Part shown: piece after piece, positions 42,449 to 51,326 of the stretch
Layout of the letters: each line of letters opens with the position of its first letter
Position numbering within the stretch: position 1 is the first letter of the stretch
Assembly: GCA_965217565.1 (NCBI GenBank)
Contig: CBDCIS010000005.1
Location: forward strand, 39,184 to 103,183
DNA: 64,000 bases
Direction of reading: 5' to 3'
Source of the DNA: CBDCIS01 sp965217565
GTDB taxonomy: Bacteria > Chloroflexota > Dehalococcoidia > Lucifugimonadales > CATOSD01
The notes under the pieces: generated by a model
Database searches by the model: none
What the model saw: only the letters and a program-made list of their open reading frames with translations
What the model was told of the DNA's origin: nothing
Translations under genes and position numbers: made by a program

Positions 42449-43762
42449 ATGACCTTTGACAACGCCAGCCTCTTTCCCCTAACCGCGGTCGTCAACGACG
42501 TGGGTCATCTTGAAGTGGGTGGATGCGACTCGCTCGATCTGGCCGGAGAGTTCGGCACGCCTCTCTACGTGTTCGATGAAGACACACTGAGAATCATGTG
42601 CCGCGAATTCGTGGGCGAGTTCGGAAGCCGCTACCCCAATTCCAGGGTGGCATACGCTTCCAAGGCTTTCTTGAACCCGACCATCGCCAAGCTCGTCCTC
42701 GATGAGGGGCTGGGACTGGACGTCGTGTCGGGCGGGGAACTCGCGATGAGCAGGGCTATCGATTTCCCGCCGGAGCTTGTTTACTTTCATGGCAACAACA
42801 AGACCCCGGATGAGTTGGATATGGCGCTGGACTGCCGCATTGGACGCATCGTGGTTGACAGTTTCCACGAGTTGAATGTGTTGAACGAACTCGCTCACCG
42901 TAAGGGCATTACGCAGGACGTTATGCTGCGCCTCTCGCCAGGCGTTGACCCTCACACTCACGTCCACACCACGACTGGCATTCTGGACAGCAAGTTCGGG
43001 TTCTCCGTGGAAACGGGCCACGCGGCTGAGGCGATTCGGCAGGCGCTCGACGCTTCGAATCTGGACCTCGTCGGAATTCACTTCCACCTGGGTTCGCCCA
43101 TCTTCGAACTCGAGCCCTACTCCATAGCAATCGATACGGTGTTGACCTTCGCGGCTCAATTCAGAGAGGACGGCCTCCAACTCCGAGAGTTCAGCCCTGG
43201 GGGGGGATTCGCCATTGGGTACGTGCGAGAGCAGTTGCCGCCCGCGATAGGCGATTACGCCGAGGTTATCGCGTCCACGACCAAGTCGCGCTGCGAAGAA
43301 CTGGGCTTCGACGAGCCGGACTTGGTGGTCGAACCTGGCCGCTCCATCGTGGGGCGTGCGGGAGTGGCGCTATACAGGGTCGGCGGCATCAAGGACATTC
43401 CAACGGTGCGAAGGTATGTATCGCTGGACGGCGGCATGGGCGACAACATTCGCCCGGCCCTGTATGACGCACGCTACGAGGCCGTGCTCGCCAACAGAAT
43501 GTCCGACCTGCCTGAAGAGACCGTGACGTTAGTTGGCAAGTATTGCGAGTCGGGGGACATACTTATACGAGACATAACATTGCCAGTCGTAGAATCCGGA
43601 GACCTGGTCGCCATCCCATCATCCGGGGCCTATGCGGTGCCGATGTCCAGCAACTACAACCTGAATCCCAGGCCGGCCATAGTCATGGTCAAGGACGGGG
43701 ACGCTCGCCTCATTCGCCGCCGCGAGACGTATGAAGACATGCTGCGCCCGGAGGTGTTCTGA
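42449..43762 (+). CDS. lysA: Diaminopimelate decarboxylase
   Basis: The 437-residue PLP enzyme, the last step of lysine synthesis, is identified by VAYASKAFLNPTIAKLVLDEGLG (PLP-binding Lys in YASKAF), LDVVSGGELAMSRA, VGIHFHLGSP, FSPGGGFAIGY, VVEPGRSIVG, and the C-terminal GKYCESGDIL and IPSSGAYAVPMSSNYN segments with the active-site Cys of the partner subunit. These place it with meso-DAP decarboxylases rather than ornithine decarboxylases. ATG 42449 was chosen over an upstream in-frame ATG at 42392 because AGGAG precedes it and conservation begins there. Other lysine genes are not nearby. Confidence 0.93.
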   Translation: MTFDNASLFPLTAVVNDVGHLEVGGCDSLDLAGEFGTPLYVFDEDTLRIMCREFVGEFGSRYPNSRVAYASKAFLNPTIAKLVLDEGLGLDVVSGGELAMSRAIDFPPELVYFHGNNKTPDELDMALDCRIGRIVVDSFHELNVLNELAHRKGITQDVMLRLSPGVDPHTHVHTTTGILDSKFGFSVETGHAAEAIRQALDASNLDLVGIHFHLGSPIFELEPYSIAIDTVLTFAAQFREDGLQLREFSPGGGFAIGYVREQLPPAIGDYAEVIASTTKSRCEELGFDEPDLVVEPGRSIVGRAGVALYRVGGIKDIPTVRRYVSLDGGMGDNIRPALYDARYEAVLANRMSDLPEETVTLVGKYCESGDILIRDITLPVVESGDLVAIPSSGAYAVPMSSNYNLNPRPAIVMVKDGDARLIRRRETYEDMLRPEVF

Positions 43763-43932
43763 ATCGAGCCTTGCTCGCGCCCGTGCCGTATAAGCCCCCT
43801 AGCGAAATTGTGGAAGGCTCCCGGGCATTCGTATGTTCGCCCATCCCAAACTGCCTTTCCCAATCCTGCCTGATCGTTCCTAACGGCGGTTCGAAATGGC
43901 AACAGGTGGCCCGCTAACCGACCAACTTCGAG

Positions 43933-43971
43933 CCTCGTTTTACGATAGAATTACTTATAACAAAAGCGAGG
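43933..43971 (+). promoter_or_regulatory. Leader hairpin overlapping the rhomboid ribosome-binding site
   Basis: CCTCGTTTT (43933-43941) pairs with AAAA and CGAGG (43962-43971) with a one-base bulge, enclosing an AT-rich 20-base loop. The GAGGG that serves GTG 43979 lies in the 3' arm, so the hairpin could reduce translation. Confidence 0.42.
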
Positions 43972-43978
43972 GCAGTAA

Positions 43979-45004
43979 GTGGCGGGCAGCTTTCAGGATT
44001 GGGGCGACGATAGAACGGGTTTCCCGCTTTCTGGGCAAGGCACGAAACCTTACGGCACCTGGGCGCTCCTTGCCGCCAACGTAGTAACGTGGCTGGTCGT
44101 GGAAATGTCTGGCGGCTCGGAAGACCCCGAGGTTCTGCTGCGCTTCGGGGCCATGTTCGGGCCGCAAATCGCTGCTGGCGAATACTGGCGGCTGTTCACG
44201 GCAATGTTCCTGCACATCGGGTGGATGCATCTCCTCTTCAACAGCCTTGGCCTGCTAATCTTCGGCCGGATGGTAGAGCGGATGTATGGCAGCGTGGGGT
44301 TCCTTGCTATCTACTTTGTGGCAGGGCTTTCCGGCAGCGTAGCCAGCTACCTTCTCAACCCTATCGCGATAGCCGCAGGAGCCAGTGGCGCGATTTTCGG
44401 CGTGATGGGCGCTCTTGGGGCGTTCTTCCTGGCAAGGCGAAACGTGCTCGGCGAGTTCGGGCGTCAAAGCCTGGTTGGCATTGCCATGATTGCCGCGCTC
44501 AACCTGGCGATTGGGTTTGCCATGCCAGGCATCGACAACTGGGCGCACCTAGGCGGCCTCGCAATGGGTTTCAGCGTAGGCTTTGCCTTTACACCGCGCT
44601 ACCGGTACATGGCGGAGGCCGGCCAATCCAGCGTTGTCTATAGGCTTGTAAACAGCAACTCCATTGCGCGCAGATTCTGGGTGCTGCCGGCTGTCTGCGC
44701 GATACTGGTCGCGGGGGTTTTGCTCGGAAACTTCACGGCGCCACAGAGTCCGTTGACGCACATTCGGTCCGCCAGCCGGCTATTGGAGCGACAGAGCTAC
44801 GCCGAGGCGCTGGAAGAGGTCGAAAGCGCTATAGTCATCGAGCCTCGTTACGGCGAGTCGTTCTATCTGCGCGCCCGCATACTGTGGGGGATGGGAGACA
44901 GAAGCGGCGCCATCTCCGACCTTGGCCGGGCGCTCCGGCTGGGTCTGAACGACCATCAACAGCGGGAAGCCCTGGTCTTGCTTATCCAACTGGAATCGCG
45001 CTGA
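43979..45004 (+). CDS. Rhomboid-family intramembrane serine protease with C-terminal TPR-like tail
   Basis: The 341-residue protein has a six-TM rhomboid core: EYWRLFTAMFLHIGWMHLLFNSLGL (HxxxHxxFN form), the nucleophile motif GASGAIFGVMGALGAFF, and MPGIDNWAHLGGLAMGF with the catalytic His. After TM7 (about residues 240-262) the tail of about 75 residues, LLERQSYAEALEEVESAIVI and the following AISDLGRALRLG, forms two TPR-like helical repeats in the cytoplasm. It should cleave TM segments of unknown client proteins. The start is GTG 43979 behind GAGG, within a possible masking hairpin. The next gene begins 127 bp on. Confidence 0.9.
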   Translation: MAGSFQDWGDDRTGFPLSGQGTKPYGTWALLAANVVTWLVVEMSGGSEDPEVLLRFGAMFGPQIAAGEYWRLFTAMFLHIGWMHLLFNSLGLLIFGRMVERMYGSVGFLAIYFVAGLSGSVASYLLNPIAIAAGASGAIFGVMGALGAFFLARRNVLGEFGRQSLVGIAMIAALNLAIGFAMPGIDNWAHLGGLAMGFSVGFAFTPRYRYMAEAGQSSVVYRLVNSNSIARRFWVLPAVCAILVAGVLLGNFTAPQSPLTHIRSASRLLERQSYAEALEEVESAIVIEPRYGESFYLRARILWGMGDRSGAISDLGRALRLGLNDHQQREALVLLIQLESR

Positions 45005-45131
45005 TGTATCAGGTCACAGCGACGTGTCGAAAAGGGGGAGTTCCTTACGCCAACCCGATTGACATTGGCAAACGAGCAGCTATGCTCATACCCGTGTAAT
45101 GGCGATTCCCGAAAAGCCGTAGGGGGAGATC

Positions 45132-45935
45132 ATGCTAAGACTTGGCTGGTTTTCGACAGGCCGCGGCGAAGGCTCCAGGGGCTTCCTGAGACTCGTTCAG
45201 AGCCAAATAGAGGCCCGCGCTCTCGACGCGAAGATCGAGTTCGTGTTCAGCAATCGAGGGCCGGGCGAGGCAGAGGGCAGCGACGCCTTTTTGAGGCTTG
45301 TGGAGAGCTACTGCCTGCCGTTGATTACCCTCTCCTCTCAGAGGTATCGCAGAGAGCACGGGGGAGGCCCCATGTCCAGACACCGGGGGCCGTTCCATGA
45401 ACAGGTCATGCGCATGACTTCAGGATTTCGAGTGGACGTCTCCGTGCTAGCGGGATACATGCTAATCACGAGCCCTGAGATGTGCAATCAGCGCCCCATG
45501 ATCAACCTTCATCCCGCGCTTCCTGCAGGCCCGGCCGGAACCTGGCAGCAGGTCATCTGGAAGCTAATCGAGGAGAAGGCCGCCGAGACCGGAGTGATGT
45601 TCCACGTCGCTACCCAGAAGCTGGACAGCGGCCCGGCGCTGACATATTGCAGCTTTCCTATTCGCGGAGGACAATACGAGCCTCTGTGGCGGCAGGTGGA
45701 GGGCCGCGGCATCGGCGAGGTCAAGGCCGAGGGCGAAGAACAGCCTCTATTCAAGCTCATACGTCAAGAAGGCGCTCGCAGGGAGGGCCCTCTTCTGCTG
45801 GCAACGTTGACCGCGCTGGTCGAAGGCAGCATCCGGTTGCCGAACCGCCAGGCGCGCGATGCCGGTGGCGTATTGACGAGCGCAGCGTGCATGAACAAAG
45901 AGGTGGAACGCTTGCTCGGGCAGACCTTCGCCTAA
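45132..45935 (+). CDS. Formyltransferase-like protein (PurN/Fmt fold)
   Basis: The 267-residue protein keeps the formyltransferase triad: the Asn and His in MINLHPALPAGPAGTW and the Asp in VATQKLDSGPALTYCS. It opens with LRLGWFSTGRGEGSRGFLRL, analogous to the GxGSN strand-loop of PurN but with GRGEGS. The length and C-terminal part (PLLLATLTALVEGSIRLP) differ from canonical PurN (about 200 residues) and from Fmt, so a specialised formyl- or hydroxymethyltransferase is possible. ATG 45132 follows AGGGGGAG. No purine genes are adjacent. The activity is inferred from the triad only. Confidence 0.8.
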   Translation: MLRLGWFSTGRGEGSRGFLRLVQSQIEARALDAKIEFVFSNRGPGEAEGSDAFLRLVESYCLPLITLSSQRYRREHGGGPMSRHRGPFHEQVMRMTSGFRVDVSVLAGYMLITSPEMCNQRPMINLHPALPAGPAGTWQQVIWKLIEEKAAETGVMFHVATQKLDSGPALTYCSFPIRGGQYEPLWRQVEGRGIGEVKAEGEEQPLFKLIRQEGARREGPLLLATLTALVEGSIRLPNRQARDAGGVLTSAACMNKEVERLLGQTFA

Positions 45936-46031
45936 AAGATACTCCATCGGCGAATCACGCGGGACTCGTGAATTCTGAGATACCGACCAACTGACCAACT
46001 GGCAAACCAACCGAAGGAGGACTGCTTCCCC

Positions 46032-46784
46032 ATGGGCAAAATAGTAACTATTGGCGGCGGACGAATGCGGGAATTGGAAACGCTACCCATAGACAAGGAG
46101 ATTGTCGAGCTGTCCGGAAAGAGTCGCCCCAGGGCGCTTCTGATTCCCACCGCCACCTACGACTCGCAGGAGCCGTGGGACATCTTTCAGGAAGTCTATG
46201 GCAAGAGACTGGGGTGCGACACAGATGTTCTCCATCTGCTGAACGTCACGCCAACTATGAAGGAACTCCGGGACACCATATTGTCCGCGGACCTGATATA
46301 CGTAAGCGGCGGCAATACCCAGAAGATGATGATGCGCTGGCGAAAACTTGGAGTGGATAGGGTCCTCGAAGCCGCCTACGACAAGGGCATTCCCTTGTCA
46401 GGGCTTAGCGCCGGATGCATCTGCTGGTACAAGCATGGGCACAGCAATTCCGGCTTCTTCTACAATTCGGACAAGTGGTCGGGTTTCACCAGGGTTAAAG
46501 GACTGGGCCTCATAGACGCCTTCGCTTGCCCCAATCCGCAAGGTGTCACCGATGGTATGTTGAGAGAGCCGGACTTTCACAGCAAGATATTGAGGCACGG
46601 AGGTATGGGGCTCGGCATCGGCTACAACTGCGCGATCGAATGGGTGGACGGAGAGTACAGGATCATTACGTCGGAGGAGGGCGCGGGCGCGTACAGGGCG
46701 TTCAGGAAAAGGGGCGAACTGGTGACCGAGCCTATCATCCAAAGGAAGGCGTTCGCCCATATTGGTGAACTGCTGGACAGGTGA
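46032..46784 (+). CDS. Peptidase S51 (dipeptidase E)-like protein
   Basis: The 250-residue protein has the peptidase E fold: KIVTIGGGRMRELETLPID, RPRALLIPTATYDSQEPW, ADLIYVSGGNTQKMM, and the nucleophile elbow GLSAGCICWYKHGHSDS-like (GLSAGCICW, then HGHSN). The region LGLIDAFACPNPQGVTDG follows, and GLGIGYNCAIEWVDGEY comes near the C-terminus. These enzymes hydrolyse Asp-X dipeptides, and relatives include cyanophycinases. The nucleophile is Ser before Ala-Gly, but here followed by Cys. ATG 46032 has GAAGGAGG upstream. It is a single gene convergent with clpX. Confidence 0.87.
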   Translation: MGKIVTIGGGRMRELETLPIDKEIVELSGKSRPRALLIPTATYDSQEPWDIFQEVYGKRLGCDTDVLHLLNVTPTMKELRDTILSADLIYVSGGNTQKMMMRWRKLGVDRVLEAAYDKGIPLSGLSAGCICWYKHGHSNSGFFYNSDKWSGFTRVKGLGLIDAFACPNPQGVTDGMLREPDFHSKILRHGGMGLGIGYNCAIEWVDGEYRIITSEEGAGAYRAFRKRGELVTEPIIQRKAFAHIGELLDR

Positions 46785-46853
46785 ATCTTTGAAGCTCAGC
46801 GAGTGGAGTAAAGTGGCTTGGCTGAACCTCAAGGCTTGGCAGCGAGTGTCGGC

Positions 46854-48155
46854 CTAGGCGGACTTCTTCTCGATGGAGGGCATGGCGATCGTCCCGCCAT
46901 CCTCAGTCTCCAGGGTCACCGTCGTCCTGCCGAGCATGGCGTCTGCGTCCACGACGCAACTGAGTATGCCGGACATGCTGGGAAGTTCGTACATCACGTC
47001 GAGAAGCGTTTGCTCCAGGATTGCGCGAAGTCCGCGAGCGCCCGTCTTGTGCTCCAACGCCATCACCGCGGCCGCTTCCAGCGCCTCCTCGGTGAAAACC
47101 AGGTCAACGTCGTCCATCTTGAACAGGCACTGGTACTGCCTCACGAAGGCGTTCTTGGGCTCCGTGAGCACTCGAATGAGGGCTTCCTTGTCGAGCCCAA
47201 TCAGGCTGACGACAACGGGGAGCCTGCCAACGAGTTCCGGGATGAAGCCGTACCCCAGCAGGTCGTCCGCGACAACGTGGTCGAGTACACTCTCGTTCGG
47301 CAAGGCGCCATTGTGGGAAGGAACCCCCGACCTGAAGCCCATTGTCTGCTTGTCCTTGTACACGCGCTTTTCGATCAGTTGATCGATGCCCTCGAAGGCC
47401 CCGCCGCACATGAACAGGATATTGTCTGTTTTTATCTGTAAGAATTCCTGATGGGGATGCTTGCGGCCTCCCTGTGGCGGGACGTTCGCCACGCAACCCT
47501 CCACGATCTTTAGCAGCGCCTGCTGGACGCCCTCACCCGAAACATCGCGTGTTATGGAAGGGTTGGGACTCTTGCGGGCGATCTTGTCGATTTCGTCGAT
47601 ATAGATGATGCCTTGTTCGGCGCGCGCCACGTCATAGTCCGCCGCCTGTATCAAGCGAAGGAGGATGTTTTCCACATCCTCCCCTACGTATCCGGCCTCT
47701 GTTAGCGAGGTGGCGTCGGCGATGGTGAAGGGAACATCCAGGATTCGCGCCAGCGTCTGGGCCAGGTGAGTCTTGCCGGAACCCGATGGCCCCAGCATCA
47801 AGATGTTGGCCTTTTGAAGCTCCACTTCTTCGTATTTCTGGTTGGACCAAATGCGCTTGTAGTGGTTATAGACGGCCACGCTGAGGACTTTCTTGGCCCG
47901 TTCCTGCCCCACTACGTACTCGTCCAACTTCTGATATATCGACTTGGGGTTGAGTCCCTTTGCCGTGGACTGGGATGAGTTTTTGGGCTGGGACGGGCTC
48001 TCCTGGGCTATGATCTGGTCGCAGAGAGTCACACATTCATCGCAAATGAAAACCCTATCCGTGCCCGCGATAAGACGTCCTACCTGGGTCTGGGTCTTGC
48101 CACAAAAGGAACATTGATAATCCGCGCGACCGCTCATCGTGGAGGCATCCTCCAT
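46854..48155 (-). CDS. clpX: ATP-dependent Clp protease ATP-binding subunit ClpX
   Basis: The AAA+ unfoldase of up to 433 residues begins with the zinc-binding domain CSFCGKTQTQV ... ICDECVTLC (four Cys). It then has Walker A GPSGSGKTHLAQTLA, Walker B GIIYIDEIDKIA, VSGEGVQQALLKIVEG and the sensor-2 end KTGARGLRAILE. It unfolds tagged proteins for ClpP. The start may be ATG 48155 or ATG 48137 (MSGRADYQ), the latter with GGAGG 13 bases upstream. It is the third gene of tig-clpP-clpX, 21 bp after clpP. Confidence 0.95.
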   Translation of the reverse strand: MEDASTMSGRADYQCSFCGKTQTQVGRLIAGTDRVFICDECVTLCDQIIAQESPSQPKNSSQSTAKGLNPKSIYQKLDEYVVGQERAKKVLSVAVYNHYKRIWSNQKYEEVELQKANILMLGPSGSGKTHLAQTLARILDVPFTIADATSLTEAGYVGEDVENILLRLIQAADYDVARAEQGIIYIDEIDKIARKSPNPSITRDVSGEGVQQALLKIVEGCVANVPPQGGRKHPHQEFLQIKTDNILFMCGGAFEGIDQLIEKRVYKDKQTMGFRSGVPSHNGALPNESVLDHVVADDLLGYGFIPELVGRLPVVVSLIGLDKEALIRVLTEPKNAFVRQYQCLFKMDDVDLVFTEEALEAAAVMALEHKTGARGLRAILEQTLLDVMYELPSMSGILSCVVDADAMLGRTTVTLETEDGGTIAMPSIEKKSA

Positions 48156-48176
48156 CTACAATCTCTGACTCCGGAT

Positions 48177-48782
48177 TTAGCTATCAGACTGAGAGTCTAA
48201 AACCTCGTCTATCAACCCATACTCATGGGCCTGCTCGGCGCTCAGGAAGTAGTCCCGGTCAGAGTCCCTAGCCACCTTGTCGTAGGGCTGACCGGTGGAT
48301 TGCGAGATTATCTGACGAATCTTGTCCTGCATTCGCAGAATCTCTCTCGCGTGTATCTCGATGTCCGAGGCCTGGCCCTGGGCTCCACCCAATGGCTGGT
48401 GCATGTGCACCGTCGAGTTAGGCAGGGCGTAGCGCTTGCCCCGAGCGCCGGAGGTGAGCAGCACGGTTCCCATGCTTGCCGCCAGGCCGACACAGATCGT
48501 GGAAACGTCGGGGCGAATCAGCCGCATCGTGTCGTATATCGCCAACCCCGCACTGATAACGCCGCCTGGAGAGTTGATGTAAAGGCTGATGTCTCTCTCG
48601 GGGTCCTCTCTATCCAGGTATAGAAGCTGGGCGATTATGTTGTTGGCGATATGGTCCACGATTGGCGTGCCCAAGAAAATGATGCGCTCTTTCAACAGAA
48701 GTGAGTAAATGTCATAGGCCCGATCCCCTCTCGCGCCGCCCTCTACCACCATCGGGATTACATTTTCAGGCCTGTGAATCAT
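48177..48782 (-). CDS. clpP: ATP-dependent Clp protease proteolytic subunit ClpP
   Basis: The 201-residue serine protease shows VGLAASMGTVLL with the nucleophile Ser, NSTVHMHQPLGG with the catalytic His, and ARDSDRDYFLSAEQAHEYGLID with the Asp. The start ATG 48782 (MIHRPENVIPMVVEGG) follows AAGGAG and overlaps the end of tig by 17 bases. A longer upstream frame is only a shadow of tig. The tetradecamer is the chamber fed by ClpX, encoded next. Confidence 0.96.
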   Translation of the reverse strand: MIHRPENVIPMVVEGGARGDRAYDIYSLLLKERIIFLGTPIVDHIANNIIAQLLYLDREDPERDISLYINSPGGVISAGLAIYDTMRLIRPDVSTICVGLAASMGTVLLTSGARGKRYALPNSTVHMHQPLGGAQGQASDIEIHAREILRMQDKIRQIISQSTGQPYDKVARDSDRDYFLSAEQAHEYGLIDEVLDSQSDS

Positions 48783-50127
48783 TGGGGTGTTCTCCTTCTT
48801 CCGGGGTTTGTTCGTCATTGGCTTCTTCCGCGGTCGGTTCGCTCGCCGGCTCGACGAGGGCTGGCGCCTCACCCTTGGCGATGGATGCCAGCCGGTCGAG
48901 GGTCTTGTCTCCTCGCAACATCTGCCGAACCGAATCTCTGTGCTCTTGAGTGGGCTGCTGTTCCGGGGCGTCCTCCGCGAATATGCTCTGCAGCCGCTCC
49001 TCGGTCTCTTCGTCGGAGACATCCACGCCCTCGACCTCTGCCAGTCTGGACAGGACGAGGGAGCGGCTGAGCCTCTGTTTGGCCTCTTCCTCCATCTGGC
49101 CCCGAACCTCTTCACCCGTCTTGCCCACCGACTGGAGATAGTCGTCAAGCCGCATGCCTATCCGGTCCAGCGTCATCTGTCTCTGCTGTTCCATGTGGTT
49201 GATTTCGTGCTCCACTATCAGTGGCGGCAGCTCAACCGTCGCGCCCTCCATGATGGCATCGACTACGGACCGAGTGTAATCATTATTGGCTCTGGTCTCA
49301 GTTTCTTCCTTCAATTCGCTCTCCACGCGCTCGCGGAGTGCGTCAAGAGTCTCTTCGTCGCCTCCAACACTCTTGGCGAGTTCATCGTCCAGTTCAGGCA
49401 GCGTCTGTTCCTTGACTTCCTTGACCTTGATGGAGAATTGAACGTTCTGCCCGGCAATCGCGCTGAAATAGAAGTCCTCCGGAATGTCCAGACTGAACTC
49501 CCGTAGTTCGTCGATTTCCGCGCCCTGGAGCTTCTCGGCAAATCCTGGGAATGGACGGTCTGATCCCTCTTGGAGGAAAAAGACGCTGTCAGGATCGTTG
49601 AGGACAGTCTCTCCTTCGGAGGTTGCGATAGTCTCCGCGGCAATCATGTCATCGAACTTGACGGGGCGTTCGACCGGGTTCCAGGTTGCCATACTCTGCC
49701 GCATTTCCTCAAGGCGTGCTTCGACATCCTCTTCTGTCACTTCGGCAAGCTCTTCGTCGATACGAATGTCGCGGTATGCGCCGAGGTCTATCTCGGGCTT
49801 GAGTGGAACGGTGGCTTTGAAGGTGAGGGGCGTGAAGTCGATTAGCTCGATCCGTGGCAGACCGAAGGCTTCCAACTCCTGGCTGTCTATGGCCTTGCTG
49901 GTAACCTCGGTCAGCAAGGTATCCATTACTTCGTTGAGCAAACCCTCTTTGCCAACAAAGTTCTCGATTATGCGACGCGGCGCTTTGCCCTTTCGGAATC
50001 CCGGAACGTTCGTTCGCTGGACTACTCTCCTGTACCCTCGCTCAAGATACGGGTCCAGGTCATCATCTTCAAGCTCGATGCTGAGCACGGTTTGGCGGTC
50101 CACGACTTCTTCTTGGTTGACTTTCAC
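48766..50127 (-). CDS. tig: Trigger factor (ribosome-associated chaperone)
   Basis: The 453-residue chaperone has the ribosome-binding signature VPGFRKGKAPRRIIENFVG near residue 42, a PPIase-type middle domain (about 150-235) containing GFAEKLQGAEIDELREFSLD, and a helical C-terminal chaperone domain (LPPLIVEHEINHMEQQRQMT). An acidic, Glu/Pro-rich tail (EPTAEEANDEQTPEEGEHPN) extends beyond the usual end. It is the first gene of the tig-clpP-clpX operon, with a TATAAT-containing promoter upstream. It folds nascent chains at the exit tunnel. Confidence 0.95.
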   Translation of the reverse strand: MKVNQEEVVDRQTVLSIELEDDDLDPYLERGYRRVVQRTNVPGFRKGKAPRRIIENFVGKEGLLNEVMDTLLTEVTSKAIDSQELEAFGLPRIELIDFTPLTFKATVPLKPEIDLGAYRDIRIDEELAEVTEEDVEARLEEMRQSMATWNPVERPVKFDDMIAAETIATSEGETVLNDPDSVFFLQEGSDRPFPGFAEKLQGAEIDELREFSLDIPEDFYFSAIAGQNVQFSIKVKEVKEQTLPELDDELAKSVGGDEETLDALRERVESELKEETETRANNDYTRSVVDAIMEGATVELPPLIVEHEINHMEQQRQMTLDRIGMRLDDYLQSVGKTGEEVRGQMEEEAKQRLSRSLVLSRLAEVEGVDVSDEETEERLQSIFAEDAPEQQPTQEHRDSVRQMLRGDKTLDRLASIAKGEAPALVEPASEPTAEEANDEQTPEEGEHPNDSQA

Positions 50128-50156
50128 CGACGACTCCTAGGAGGATGTTCTATCAG

Positions 50157-50184
50157 ATTATATCACGGCAAAGCTGTTTGCAAA
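50157..50184 (-). promoter_or_regulatory. Candidate sigma70-type promoter of tig-clpP-clpX
   Basis: A perfect minus-strand TATAAT (50162-50157) with TTTGCA 16 bases upstream lies 30 bp before the tig start. It shares the divergent intergenic region with the etf promoter. Confidence 0.6.
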
Positions 50185-50255
50185 AGGAGTTGATTGTCGA
50201 AGTGACCGTTCAAGGTTGATGGGTTGGAGAGACGCTGCTGGCGGGGGCCGCGATG

Positions 50256-50284
50256 TTGACACGCTAAGAGCCTAGTGCTATATT
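50256..50284 (+). promoter_or_regulatory. Candidate sigma70-type promoter of the etf operon
   Basis: TTGACA (50256-50261) and TATATT (50279-50284) are separated by 17 bases, about 75 bp ahead of etfB, which has a GGGAGG ribosome-binding site. Confidence 0.62.
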
Positions 50285-50358
50285 CCCAACGGCTTTGAAA
50301 TTTGTGAAATGCTCTCTGAAAGTTAAGACTTCAGAGGCCGAATATCCGGGAGGAATAA

Positions 50359-51156
50359 ATGCCGGTCAACATCATAGTCTGCGTAAAACAGGTGATGGAC
50401 CCCGAGACGCCGGCCTCTGCTTTCCGAATCGACTCCGACGCAAAGAGGGTAGTCCCTGCGCCAGGGATACCCCCGGTGGTAAATGGCTTCGATGAGAATG
50501 CGGTGGAGGCGGCGTTGCGCATCAAGGACAGCGTTGGAGGCAGTGTAACCGTTGTGTCCTTGGGCAACAACTTCGTAATGGATGTTATGAAGAAGCCGCT
50601 TTCGATGGGCGCGGACGAAATGATACTTATCCAGGATGAGGCCGCTGAAGGCCTGGACGCCTTTGGCACGGCATATGCGCTGTCGGAAGCCATCAAAGGC
50701 GTAGGTGAGTACGACCTGATTCTGTGTGGGCGTCAAGCCTCCGACTGGGATAATGCTCACGTTCCACTAGGAATCGCGGAGTTGCTGGGATTGCCTTGCG
50801 TTACGCTGGCGCAGAAGGTGGAGGTTGCCGATAGCGGCCTCGTCGTACATCGAACGCTATCGGACGGCTATGAGGTGTTCGAGGCCCCTATGCCCGCCGT
50901 TGTAACGGTTAGCAACGAGCTTGGCGAGCCACGCTATCCGACCCTGCGGGGCATCATGGCCGCAAGCCGTAAGACTCCCACTACCAGGACGCTCGCGGAT
51001 CTGGGCCTCGATTCGTCCAAGCTGTCCGTGCGACTCGAACTGCTCGAAATTTACGTCCCCGCAAGCGACACGGAAGTCGAGATTGTCGAGGGCGAAGATG
51101 AGGCGGACGCGGGGCGCAAGCTCGCGTTGAGATTGCGAGAGGAAAAGATAATCTAG
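50359..51156 (+). CDS. etfB: Electron transfer flavoprotein subunit beta
   Basis: The 265-residue subunit begins NIIVCVKQVMDPETPASAFR and contains NGFDENAVEAALRIKDS, YDLILCGRQASDWDNAHVPLGIAE (in parts), and the ETF-beta signature region PAVVTVSNELGEPRYPTLRGIMAASRK (in parts). It binds the AMP or bifurcating FAD cofactor and accepts electrons from acyl-CoA dehydrogenases for delivery by EtfA. It is the first gene of etfB-etfA plus a small protein. The length and order are normal, with a 170-bp spacer before etfA. Confidence 0.95.
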   Translation: MPVNIIVCVKQVMDPETPASAFRIDSDAKRVVPAPGIPPVVNGFDENAVEAALRIKDSVGGSVTVVSLGNNFVMDVMKKPLSMGADEMILIQDEAAEGLDAFGTAYALSEAIKGVGEYDLILCGRQASDWDNAHVPLGIAELLGLPCVTLAQKVEVADSGLVVHRTLSDGYEVFEAPMPAVVTVSNELGEPRYPTLRGIMAASRKTPTTRTLADLGLDSSKLSVRLELLEIYVPASDTEVEIVEGEDEADAGRKLALRLREEKII

Positions 51157-51326
51157 CCCCGCCGCGGGCGCGGCGTGTGTTGAATGACAGCCTGCTCGCA
51201 ATTTCCCACTCGGAGCAATGGGCATCACAGGGTTGGCCCTCTTCGTTGCCCGCCTGTTCGCTGATGCGATAGTTTCTTGTAACCCCGACAACAGCCAACA
51301 CCCTGACAGATTGATGGAGAGTGAAC

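Noticed and set aside
48783..49148. N-terminally extended clpP frame
   Set aside because: The extension is antisense-like shadow sequence within tig; the ClpP start at 48782 has AAGGAG and normal length.
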